Assembly (NCBI GenBank): GCA_044432725.1
Contig: JAWXUL010000004.1
Coordinates: 62,001 to 126,000 of the forward strand
Direction of reading: 5' to 3'
DNA length: 64,000 bases
Source: JAWXUK01 sp044432725
Lineage (GTDB): Bacteria > Bacillota > Clostridia > Oscillospirales > Oscillospiraceae
The notes under the pieces were generated by a model that was given only the letters and a program-made list of their open reading frames with translations, was not told the origin of the DNA and searched no databases. Position numbers and translations under genes: made by a program. Below, piece by piece: positions 44,315 to 51,813 of the stretch (its first letter is position 1; each line of letters starts with the position of its first letter).

Positions 44315-45040
44315 ATGAAAGATAACATGGAAGAAATGGAAGCAAAAATGGATATGATGAGGAAACTGTCTGGGATGGAACGTTGTCCCTTGTCCTCTGC
44401 AGCAAAAGCAATCGCCTCTATTGAAGGTGCTGCAATGCTGATTATTGGCACAGAAGAATGCACTTATTACTCAAAAGTTGGTATTATCAGACGTGGAGGG
44501 GGCGATATTTGTTTTTCTGTGGTGATGGATAAGCACGATGTCACCTTTGGCTCTGCGGACAAAGTCGCCGCAGCCATCGACGAATTGATGGAAATCACGA
44601 CGCCCAAAACACTATTTTTGGTGACTACTTGTGTCCCTGAAATCATCGGCGAAGATTACCAATCAATCGTCCAAGAAGCAGAAGAAAAATATAAACTGCC
44701 AATTCACCTCTTAACGACCAATCATTACACTGGTAAAGACGGAGAATATGGCTTTGAATTGGTGGAAAAAGCCATCGGTTATGCCTTGCCCAGAAAGAAA
44801 AAAAGAGATGGTCAAGGAAATTCTCCTATGGGAAAAATGGGGGAAATGGCTCATAAATTTGCTGGAAAAGGGCAAGGGGGTCGCCCTGAAGGAGGTCGCC
44901 CTGAAGGAGGTCGTCCAAGAGGAGATATGAGTGAGGAAGAAATGATGGCAATGATGCGAGACAAAATGGGAGGACACATGAGCGACGAAGAAATCAGAGA
45001 GAAACTTCATTCTCGTATGGGTGGAGGTGGCCGCAGATGA
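44315..45040 (+). CDS. Truncated nitrogenase component-1-like subunit with Gly/Arg/Met-rich tail
   Basis: A 241-residue protein. Residues 20-155 match the N-terminal domain of NifD/NifK-type proteins, with cysteines placed like the P-cluster or related cluster ligands: MERCPLSS (Cys24), GTEECTYYS (Cys49) and VTTCVPEIIGED (Cys106). The usual second and third domains are missing. From residue 160 there is a low-complexity tail: GGRPEGGRPEGGRPRGD then Met/Glu/Arg-rich helices ending RMGGGGRR. GAAAGAGG precedes the ATG. Its stop overlaps the next start (ATGA), implying stoichiometric expression. Confidence 0.8.
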   Translation: MKDNMEEMEAKMDMMRKLSGMERCPLSSAAKAIASIEGAAMLIIGTEECTYYSKVGIIRRGGGDICFSVVMDKHDVTFGSADKVAAAIDELMEITTPKTLFLVTTCVPEIIGEDYQSIVQEAEEKYKLPIHLLTTNHYTGKDGEYGFELVEKAIGYALPRKKKRDGQGNSPMGKMGEMAHKFAGKGQGGRPEGGRPEGGRPRGDMSEEEMMAMMRDKMGGHMSDEEIREKLHSRMGGGGRR

Positions 45041-46167
45041 GTTTAACACGTTTTTTACCAACTCCCTCTGACCGCATGGGTATTTTGTGGACGCTGTTAC
45101 AAATAGAAGGTGCCATCGTGTTAGAATATGGACCAGCAGGTACTTCAGCTTATGCAAAGAAAAATTTCACCACATCTGAAATGAGTATTCCAGGGGATCT
45201 TTTCACGACGCAACTAAGCGAAAGTGAACTTGTTCTAGGTGAAGACACACGTTTAGAGAATAAAATCAAAGAACTGGACAAAAAACTCTCCCCAAAAGTG
45301 ATTTTTGTCATGGCTTCTTCTGTTTCTTCCGTCGTTGGTTATGATGTAGAGGGTGTTTGCAGTTATTTAAAAGAAGAGGTAAAGGCACAGCTTGTTGTCT
45401 TTCCACAAGGTGGTTTTGCTGGAGATTTTTCTTCTGGATTACAAGCAGCCTACACAAAATTAGTCACAGAATTACCAGAAGAGACTGCTGAAAAAGAAAA
45501 TTGTTACAATATTTTAGGCATTTCATCCTTTTCTTCCCACGGCGTGGGGGACATGAAAAAGGCAGAAGTAATGATGAAAGAACACTTTGCTTTGTCTCAA
45601 CACGCAGTACTTTCTTGTGAAACAAATTTAGAAAAAATACTCACCATGGGAAAGGCAAAAATCAATTTGGTTCTTAGTTACGAGGGACTAAAAGGGGCAA
45701 AAATACTACAAGAACGTTTTGGAACCCCTTATGTTTATGGATTTCCAATCAGCGCAGAAAGCCAAGAAAAATTCTTTGGAGAAATCGCAACGTATATTCC
45801 AAGAATAAGCCAAGGAACACCAGTCACAGCCACAAAGAAAACAGGAAAAATCGCTGTCTTTGCCCCTTATGATGTGCTTATTGCCATGGAAGAATATGCC
45901 ACAGAAGTGGGGCTTGAGGTGGAATTTCTACTGTGCAACCATTCACTGAAAGAAGTAGAAAATCCCTCTGAAAAAGTGCGTTACTGCAAAACAGAGAAAG
46001 AGAAAATCGCCTTGTTTCAGTCTCTTAAGGACACAAATATCATTGGGGAAGGGACATTCTTCTCTCTGGTTCACGAAAGTAACCAAACATTCACACTTTC
46101 TACAAGAGATGACAACAATCCAATCTTTCAACTCATGGGTCATGAATCTTTTTGCATCAACGAGTAA
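45037..46167 (+). CDS. Nitrogenase component-1-like subunit (NifK/NifE superfamily)
   Basis: A 376-residue protein with GAIVLEYGPAGTSAYAKKNF near residue 25 (compare the GP-x-GC motif) and VIFVMASSVSSVVGYDVEGV near residue 88. At both places the usual cluster cysteine is replaced (Thr, Ser). Later segments (YNILGISSFSSHGVGDMKKA; LVLSYEGLKGAKILQERFGTPYVYGFPI) fit the three-domain fold. I infer that any cluster is held mainly by the cysteines of the smaller partner, as three-Cys ligation is known in DPOR-type relatives. Substrate unknown. Confidence 0.8.
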   Translation: MSLTRFLPTPSDRMGILWTLLQIEGAIVLEYGPAGTSAYAKKNFTTSEMSIPGDLFTTQLSESELVLGEDTRLENKIKELDKKLSPKVIFVMASSVSSVVGYDVEGVCSYLKEEVKAQLVVFPQGGFAGDFSSGLQAAYTKLVTELPEETAEKENCYNILGISSFSSHGVGDMKKAEVMMKEHFALSQHAVLSCETNLEKILTMGKAKINLVLSYEGLKGAKILQERFGTPYVYGFPISAESQEKFFGEIATYIPRISQGTPVTATKKTGKIAVFAPYDVLIAMEEYATEVGLEVEFLLCNHSLKEVENPSEKVRYCKTEKEKIALFQSLKDTNIIGEGTFFSLVHESNQTFTLSTRDDNNPIFQLMGHESFCINE

Positions 46168-46178
46168 GGAAAGAGAAA

Positions 46179-47567
46179 ATGAACACTAAAAATATAGGCG
46201 AAGAACTAGAGCAGAATTCCCTCCAAAAAACCATTGGTAAATACGCATTACCCGCTATTTTAAGTGGATTGGTGGCAGCACTTTATAACATTATTGATCA
46301 ACTTTTCATTGGTCATATCATCGGAATTGATGGCAATGCAGCCACAAACATTGCCTTTCCATTGGTCACCTTGACAACGGCAATCATGCTTTTGTTGGGA
46401 TTAGGTGGCGCTGTGAATTTCAGTATTGCGTTGGGGAAAAAAGACCTAGAGCGAGGGAAGAAATTTGTGGGCGCTGTCTTAGTCGTTACCCCTTTGGTGG
46501 GGCTATTGATTACCACAATCACCTTGCTTTTTCTCAATCCACTCTTGTGGACATTGGGGGCGACGGAAAATAGTTTTGACTTAGCATTTTCTTATGTAAG
46601 TATTACAGCATTTGGCTTTCCCCTTTGGATGTCAGCAGAAGCCACAACGAAAGTCATTCGCTCTGACGGCTCTCCCAAATATGCTATGATTTGCTCTTTG
46701 ACTGGAGCCTTCCTCAACTGTATCCTAAATCCCCTTTTGATGATCGGCTTTGACATGGGAATAGAGGGGGCTGCATGGGCAACTGTGATTGGTCAAGGTG
46801 TTTCCTTTTTCCTTGCCATAAGGTATTTCAAAAATTTCAAGTCCTTCCCTCTCAAATGGGAAGAAATAAAACCAGATTCCACGATTATAAAACAAATCTG
46901 TAAAATTGGTGCTGCGCCTTTTCTCCAACAACTGGTGATGATGTTGACGCAAATTGTGATGAATAACATGGTAGTTCACTATGGTGGATTGTCAGCCTAT
47001 GGCACAGAAATTCCCCTTGCTTGTGTAGGGATTATCACAAAAGTGAATGCCCTGTATATGGCGATTATGATTGGAATAGCACAAGGAGCCCAGCCTCTCC
47101 TAGGATATTCCTATGGGGCGAAAAAGCCAGATAAAGTGCTGGAGATTTATCTGCAGTGTATTAAATATGCTTGTGCGATTTCTGTTTTGGTATTCTTGTC
47201 TTTTCAGATTTTCCCCCGTCAAATCTTATCTGCTTTCGGAGGAGAAGGAGAATTATTCTTTGAATTTGGTGTGAATTACTTTAGAATCTTTATGGCACTG
47301 ACATTTTTAAACGGAATACAACCGGTCACTTTTAACTTCTTTACTGCCATTGGCAAGCCTTTGAAAAGTGCCATCGTATCCCTGTCCAAACAATTACTAT
47401 TTTTAATTCCCCTCTTATTGATTTTACCCACATTTTTGGGCATAGATGGACTGTTATACGCAGGACCTGTGGCTGATAGTTTGGCTTTTGCCATTACAAT
47501 GGTATTTTTAAGAAAAGAAATCAGCGAGTTACAAGGGAATCCTCCAGAAGAAACAGTAATCGCATAA
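46179..47567 (+). CDS. MATE-family efflux transporter
   Basis: A 462-residue, twelve-helix antiporter. The N-terminus KTIGKYALPAILSGLVAALY and the repeat AAPFLQQLVMMLTQIVMNNM mark the two MATE halves; AYGTEIPLACVGII and GAQPLLGYSYGAKK are typical. ATG at 46179 after AAGGAAAGAG. It lies 11 bp after the NifK-like gene under the same MarR control, suggesting it exports a substrate, product or inducing compound of the nitrogenase-like complex. Confidence 0.92.
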   Translation: MNTKNIGEELEQNSLQKTIGKYALPAILSGLVAALYNIIDQLFIGHIIGIDGNAATNIAFPLVTLTTAIMLLLGLGGAVNFSIALGKKDLERGKKFVGAVLVVTPLVGLLITTITLLFLNPLLWTLGATENSFDLAFSYVSITAFGFPLWMSAEATTKVIRSDGSPKYAMICSLTGAFLNCILNPLLMIGFDMGIEGAAWATVIGQGVSFFLAIRYFKNFKSFPLKWEEIKPDSTIIKQICKIGAAPFLQQLVMMLTQIVMNNMVVHYGGLSAYGTEIPLACVGIITKVNALYMAIMIGIAQGAQPLLGYSYGAKKPDKVLEIYLQCIKYACAISVLVFLSFQIFPRQILSAFGGEGELFFEFGVNYFRIFMALTFLNGIQPVTFNFFTAIGKPLKSAIVSLSKQLLFLIPLLLILPTFLGIDGLLYAGPVADSLAFAITMVFLRKEISELQGNPPEETVIA

Positions 47568-47617
47568 AATAAACCCTAACACACTGGACTTCATGTCATA
47601 AGATTGCTGAAATTTGT

Positions 47618-47647
47618 GAGACAGTCTTTCTGGTGAGAGACTGTCTC
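47618..47647 (+). terminator. Terminator of the nitrogenase-like operon
   Basis: GAGACAGTCT (47618-47627) pairs AGACTGTCTC (47638-47647), followed by TTTTTC. Confidence 0.8.
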
Positions 47648-47794
47648 TTTTTCTCGGAAGACATGAAGCCACGCAGCCACACCCTTTCTTTCCTATGAGT
47701 ATCAATATTTCTGCAAGTGTTGAACTGACTCCTGTTGGAATATCCTTGACATGAATAACAATTTATGGTAATATCAAGAAAAGGAGCTGTGATA

Positions 47795-48382
47795 ATGACA
47801 AGAATATGCAAAGATTGTGGGGCAGAGTTTACCCTGTCACAAGGTGAAATTGATTTTTACAAAGAAAAAAACTTCAATTTACCCCAACGTTGTAAAAGTT
47901 GCCGAAAAAAAAGAAAAGGAACCAATACACAGGAACAAAAGCCATCTATCAAAGAACCTCGTGTTATATCTGTAAAGGAGCAATCTATTTACTCTAAAAT
48001 TGCTAGTATCGTTGTTGCAGTCTTGTTGTTGATATTTTGGATCTTACCAAAAATCACAAATTTATTCCAGCTGAATGAATCTTATTATGATACTACCTAT
48101 TCTTCCTCACAAAGTGCTGACTTGGAGTTTAGAAGTGAGGAATATCTCAGTGAGCATTTCAGCAAACACGGAGGTTTACTGGGGCATTATAGCAAGGAAA
48201 GTTACTTATTAGCAGCAAATAATGTCATCAAGTCCTCCTCAGCGTTGAAACGAACCCAATCAGACGGAGACACAGCTTATTATCAAGAATCTAGCAATGA
48301 ATTTGTAGTGGTTTCCACAGATGGCTATATTAGAACTTATTTCAAACCAACAGATGGAAAAGAGTACTTTTACCGTCAATAA
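47795..48382 (+). CDS. Zinc-ribbon membrane protein with BECR-like C-terminal domain
   Basis: A 195-residue protein. An N-terminal zinc ribbon (CKDCGAEFTL ... QRCKSCRKKRK), a membrane helix (IASIVVAVLLLIFWILPKI), then an extracellular domain with EYLSEHFSKHGGLLG and SSNEFVVVSTDGYIRTYFKP. The last segment resembles the barnase/EndoU/colicin-like RNase folds found at the ends of polymorphic toxins and small lipoproteins. ATG at 47795 after AAAAGGAGC. No immunity-like gene is adjacent, so a toxin role is unproven. Confidence 0.65.
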   Translation: MTRICKDCGAEFTLSQGEIDFYKEKNFNLPQRCKSCRKKRKGTNTQEQKPSIKEPRVISVKEQSIYSKIASIVVAVLLLIFWILPKITNLFQLNESYYDTTYSSSQSADLEFRSEEYLSEHFSKHGGLLGHYSKESYLLAANNVIKSSSALKRTQSDGDTAYYQESSNEFVVVSTDGYIRTYFKPTDGKEYFYRQ

Positions 48383-48420
48383 TGATCATTTTCTCAACAT
48401 GAACAGGGGGAAGCATTTTC

Positions 48421-48549
48421 TTGACAAGGGGTACGAAAGATGTTATAATAACTTAGTTCTTAGGATGATGGTAATTGTTGGGAGAATCATCTTTCAGTCA
48501 ACAATTTGAGTATATGAACTTAATTACCTAGGTTTTAGGGCTTTTTTTT
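48421..48549 (+). ncRNA. Strong promoter with structured leader RNA or small RNA
   Basis: TTGACA (48421-48426), 17-base spacer, perfect TATAAT (48444-48449). The transcript would contain AATTGTTG...CAACAATT as a hairpin and a possible closing stem (CTTAGG near 48461 with CCTAGG near 48528), ending at CTTTTTTTTG (48541-48550). It is 100 bases upstream of the flavin/ferredoxin gene, so it may be an attenuator or riboswitch-like leader; no known class was recognised. Confidence 0.5.
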
Positions 48550-48648
48550 GATTTAGGCTTTCTAACATCATTTCCACTTGTTTCTTGTGGGTAACTGGGT
48601 GTGTGGTATTGCTTCCAATGAGAGAAAATAGTGTGAGGAAGGGAGAAA

Positions 48649-49272
48649 ATGATGAATGTAGAAGGAAAAACATATACAGAAATGTTTCGCAGTGTGAAAA
48701 TAGCGACAGCAGCTACTGTAGATGAATTTAACAAGCCTCAAGCTAGAATCATTAATGTGATGATCGCAAATGAAGATGGAATGTATATCGTAACATCCAA
48801 AGGCAAGCCTTTCTATAAACAACTGATGGAGACAGGAGAAATTGCATTATCAGCAATGTGCCCCAATAATAAATCTCTAAAATTCACTGGAAAATGTAGA
48901 TTAGTGGATAAGTTTTGGGTAGATGAAGTATTTGTGCAAAATCCAGGGATGAACGAGGTATATCCAGAGGATAGCCGTTATATCTTGGATGCATTTCTCA
49001 TCTACAGTGGACAAGGTGAATTTTTTGATTTAGATACCTATCCAATCCAAAGAACTTATTTTTCTTATGGTGAAGTACAGCGTGAAGAAGTTGGTTTCTA
49101 TATCGATGAGCAATGCACAAAATGTAATGTCTGTGTGAAAAAATGTCCACAAAAGTGCATAAGCACAGGGGATACTTACAAAATAAAGGAAGAAAATTGC
49201 TTGTTTTGTGGTTTGTGTCTAGAGGTGTGTCCTGTAGATGCAATTAAGGCAAAGCATAGGGTGTTTCAATGA
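48649..49272 (+). CDS. Pyridoxamine-oxidase-like flavin protein fused to a 2[4Fe-4S] ferredoxin
   Basis: A 207-residue fusion. Residues 1-145 form a PNPOx-like split beta-barrel (MFRSVKIATAATVDEFNKPQ; MYIVTSKGKPFYKQL). Residues 155-200 contain CTKCNVCVKKCPQKCI and CLFCGLCLEVCPVDAI, two complete 4Fe-4S motifs. Likely an FMN-dependent reductase with an intramolecular electron donor. GAGGAAGGGAG precedes the ATG pair. Its stop overlaps the start of the Opu permease gene, so it is tied to the transporter. Confidence 0.85.
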   Translation: MMNVEGKTYTEMFRSVKIATAATVDEFNKPQARIINVMIANEDGMYIVTSKGKPFYKQLMETGEIALSAMCPNNKSLKFTGKCRLVDKFWVDEVFVQNPGMNEVYPEDSRYILDAFLIYSGQGEFFDLDTYPIQRTYFSYGEVQREEVGFYIDEQCTKCNVCVKKCPQKCISTGDTYKIKEENCLFCGLCLEVCPVDAIKAKHRVFQ

Positions 49273-49910
49273 CAGTCATCAATGATATCTTAGAGTTATA
49301 TGGAAATCGGGGCGATTGGTTTTGGGAGCTTTGGTTAGAGCATATCAAACTAGCCACGACAGCACTGCTCATATCGGGAAGCATAGGACTATTACTTGGG
49401 ATATTTATTGCAGAATTTCCAAAGTTTGTCCTACCGATCATGGGAACAAGTAATTTACTATACACAATTCCAGCAATCTCCTTATTAGGTATGCTCATAC
49501 CCGTCACTGGGATAGGGAACACCACAGCAATCATCGCCTTAAGCATTTATGGTGTCATGCCCATGCTACGGAATACTTACATCGGTATCACAACAATCAG
49601 TGCAGATATCATCGAAGCAGCCAGAGGAATGGGAAGCACAAGGCTACAGATCTTATTAAAAGTGAAATTGCCACTGGCTTCTGGGGTCATTGTTGCAGGA
49701 ATCAGAAATATGGTGGTGATGACCATCTCTGTCACTGGTATCGCTTCCTTTATCGGCGCTGGTGGATTAGGGGTGGCAATCTATCGAGGCATAACAATAT
49801 ACAATCCAGCAATGACAGCAGCAGGGAGTATACTTATTGCGTTAACTGCAATAATTTGTGATATAATCTTAGGTATACTAGAAAAGAAATTGAAATCGAG
49901 AGGAATTTAG
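49269..49910 (+). CDS. Opu-type (glycine betaine/choline-like) ABC transporter permease
   Basis: A 213-residue permease with about five helices. The coupling signature IIEAARGMGSTRLQILLKVK and the family segment GGLGVAIYRGITIYNPAMTA fit OpuBB/OpuCB. Start overlaps the preceding stop (ATGA). The operon has one permease only, so it would work as a homodimer. Confidence 0.9.
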   Translation: MTVINDILELYGNRGDWFWELWLEHIKLATTALLISGSIGLLLGIFIAEFPKFVLPIMGTSNLLYTIPAISLLGMLIPVTGIGNTTAIIALSIYGVMPMLRNTYIGITTISADIIEAARGMGSTRLQILLKVKLPLASGVIVAGIRNMVVMTISVTGIASFIGAGGLGVAIYRGITIYNPAMTAAGSILIALTAIICDIILGILEKKLKSRGI

Positions 49911-49913
49911 GAA

Positions 49914-50885
49914 ATGAAAAAAAGAGGATTCGCATTTTTAATGTCAATGAGTTTATTGGCACTGGCAAGCTGTAGCACAGCAGAGACACCAGAAATAGCA
50001 AGTGGAACACCCACAGAAAACACAGGCAGTCAAGGTGAAGAGGCTGTAGAAACAGTCCAATTAGACCCCATTCAAATCGCCACAAAACCAATGGTGGAGC
50101 AATTCATTTTGGGAGAAATGCTAGGGCTATTGATTGAAGATGTTGGCTATGAAGTAGAGATCACCAAGGGAATCGCTGGTGGTACCAGCAACATCCAACC
50201 AGCCATGGAAGCAAAAGAATTTGACTTGTATCCAGAATATACCTCAAGTGGTTGGGTGTTGGTGCTAGGCAATGAAGCCGGTTCCATTGATGATTCAGAA
50301 ATGCTAGAAGCCTTGCAAGCAGGGTATAGCGAGAATTATGGCATGACTTGGGTGGGCATGTATGGATTCAATAATACTTACACCATTGCAGTGCGTCAAG
50401 AAATCGCTGATCAATATGGCTTGGTAGATACCAGTGATTTGCAAGCTGTGGCATCTGAATTAAATTTCGGTAGTAACCCTGATTATATCGAGAGAGCAGA
50501 TGGCTTTCCTGCATTATGCGAAACTTATGGTTTAAAATTTGCCAGTGTATCTGATGTAGATATTGGATTAAAATATCAAGCACTTAGTTCTGGAGACATT
50601 GATGTCTCCACTGCTTTTACAACAGACGCAGCCCTTGCAAATCCAGATGCACCAGTGGCAGTGTTAAACGATGATTTGGGTTTACAAGTGAATTATTTCT
50701 GCTCTACCATCGTCAGAGAAGAAGTCTTAGAGGAATATCCATTACTGGAAGATGCATTGCTGAAAATGGACGGCATTTTAAGTGATAAAGAAATGGCAGA
50801 ACTGAACTTCAAAGTAGAACAAGGGGAAGACGAATTAGAAGTCGCTCGTACTTATTTAGTGGATAAAGGGCTACTAGATGGCTGA
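49914..50885 (+). CDS. Opu-type substrate-binding lipoprotein
   Basis: A 323-residue lipoprotein with lipobox LASC (LLALASCSTAE). The binding domain begins IQIATKPMVEQFILGEMLGL and contains AKEFDLYPEYTSSGWVLVLG and the C-terminal ISTAFTTDAAL-like hinge segment. This is the OsmF/OpuBC/OpuCC family binding quaternary amines; related proteins bind choline, carnitine or ergothioneine, and the exact ligand cannot be read from sequence. Confidence 0.88.
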   Translation: MKKRGFAFLMSMSLLALASCSTAETPEIASGTPTENTGSQGEEAVETVQLDPIQIATKPMVEQFILGEMLGLLIEDVGYEVEITKGIAGGTSNIQPAMEAKEFDLYPEYTSSGWVLVLGNEAGSIDDSEMLEALQAGYSENYGMTWVGMYGFNNTYTIAVRQEIADQYGLVDTSDLQAVASELNFGSNPDYIERADGFPALCETYGLKFASVSDVDIGLKYQALSSGDIDVSTAFTTDAALANPDAPVAVLNDDLGLQVNYFCSTIVREEVLEEYPLLEDALLKMDGILSDKEMAELNFKVEQGEDELEVARTYLVDKGLLDG

Positions 50886-51633
50886 TATCATTCGGTTTGA
50901 TCATATCAGCAAAAAGTATGGAGAGCATTCAGTCTTAGATCAGCTAAATTTAGCCATCGCATCTGGAGAATTTGTCACAATCATCGGAAAATCTGGCTGT
51001 GGCAAAACAACTGCATTAAAGATGATCAACGGGCTAAACGAGCCAGACAGTGGTAGTATCTTCATAGAAGACGTGAACATTTCCACCATCAACAAGGTGA
51101 AATTGAGACGAGAAATCGGATACGCCATACAAAATGTCGGATTGTTTCCACACTTAAATATATTAAAGAATGTGGCCTATGTACCCAATTTATCCAAGGA
51201 AACAAGATGGAACAAAGAAGAGAAAGAGGAAAAGGTTGTCAGTTTACTAGAAAGTGTGGGACTAAGTCCTGATATCTTATACAGATTCCCAAGGGAATTA
51301 TCTGGTGGACAAAAGCAGAGGGTGGGCATCGCCCGTGCCCTTGCATCAAAGCCAAAGATCATTTTAATGGACGAACCATTTGGCGCAGTCGACGAAATCA
51401 CAAGGGAACAATTACAAGTGGAGTTATTGAGAATACACGAAGAATTAAAAATGACTGTCTTATTTGTAACACATGATGTGAACGAAGCGTTAAAGTTAGG
51501 CACTAAGGTCTTAATTTTAAACAGTGGAAAAGTGGAACAATATGATTCCCCCAGTGAAACATTGAACCATCCTAGTTCAGAAATTGTAAAAGATTTAGTG
51601 CTAAGAAACAGAGAATTAAGCCTAAGAGTTTAG
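50878..51633 (+). CDS. Opu-type ABC transporter ATP-binding protein
   Basis: A 251-residue ATPase: Walker A GKSGCGKTTALKMINGL, Q-loop, signature LSGGQKQRVGIARAL, Walker B ILMDEPFGAVD, His-switch VTHDVNEAL. It lacks the C-terminal CBS pair of osmoregulated OpuCA proteins, so ionic-strength gating is not expected. Its start overlaps the preceding stop. Confidence 0.93.
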   Translation: MADIIRFDHISKKYGEHSVLDQLNLAIASGEFVTIIGKSGCGKTTALKMINGLNEPDSGSIFIEDVNISTINKVKLRREIGYAIQNVGLFPHLNILKNVAYVPNLSKETRWNKEEKEEKVVSLLESVGLSPDILYRFPRELSGGQKQRVGIARALASKPKIILMDEPFGAVDEITREQLQVELLRIHEELKMTVLFVTHDVNEALKLGTKVLILNSGKVEQYDSPSETLNHPSSEIVKDLVLRNRELSLRV

Positions 51634-51706
51634 AGGACGCTTTTCTCTGTGTCGCTAACTGTATTCTTCCTTAAATAAAGCTGTTCTTTCCTTCAGAATA
51701 ATCATA

Positions 51707-51742
51707 AAAGCTGTGAGCCCTTTCTATGGATTCACAGCTTTT
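51707..51742 (+). terminator. Terminator of the Opu operon
   Basis: 11-bp stem AAAAGCTGTGA (51707-51717) with TCACAGCTTTT (51732-51742) followed by TTCTTAAT. Confidence 0.8.
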
Positions 51743-51813
51743 TTCTTAATATATAGGAGAGAAGATAGGGAAAGAGTGCTACTTTTCAAAAAAAGAGTCT
51801 TGTTAATCGGAAA

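Noticed and set aside
43544..46167. Nitrogen-fixation (nif) operon
   Set aside because: No nifB, nifE/N or nifV; the NifD-like subunit is truncated and the NifK-like subunit lacks the cluster cysteines.
44315..46167. Single component-1 gene split by a frameshift
   Set aside because: The second gene begins with its own complete N-terminal domain (GAIVLEYGPAG), so it is a separate subunit rather than the missing half of the first.
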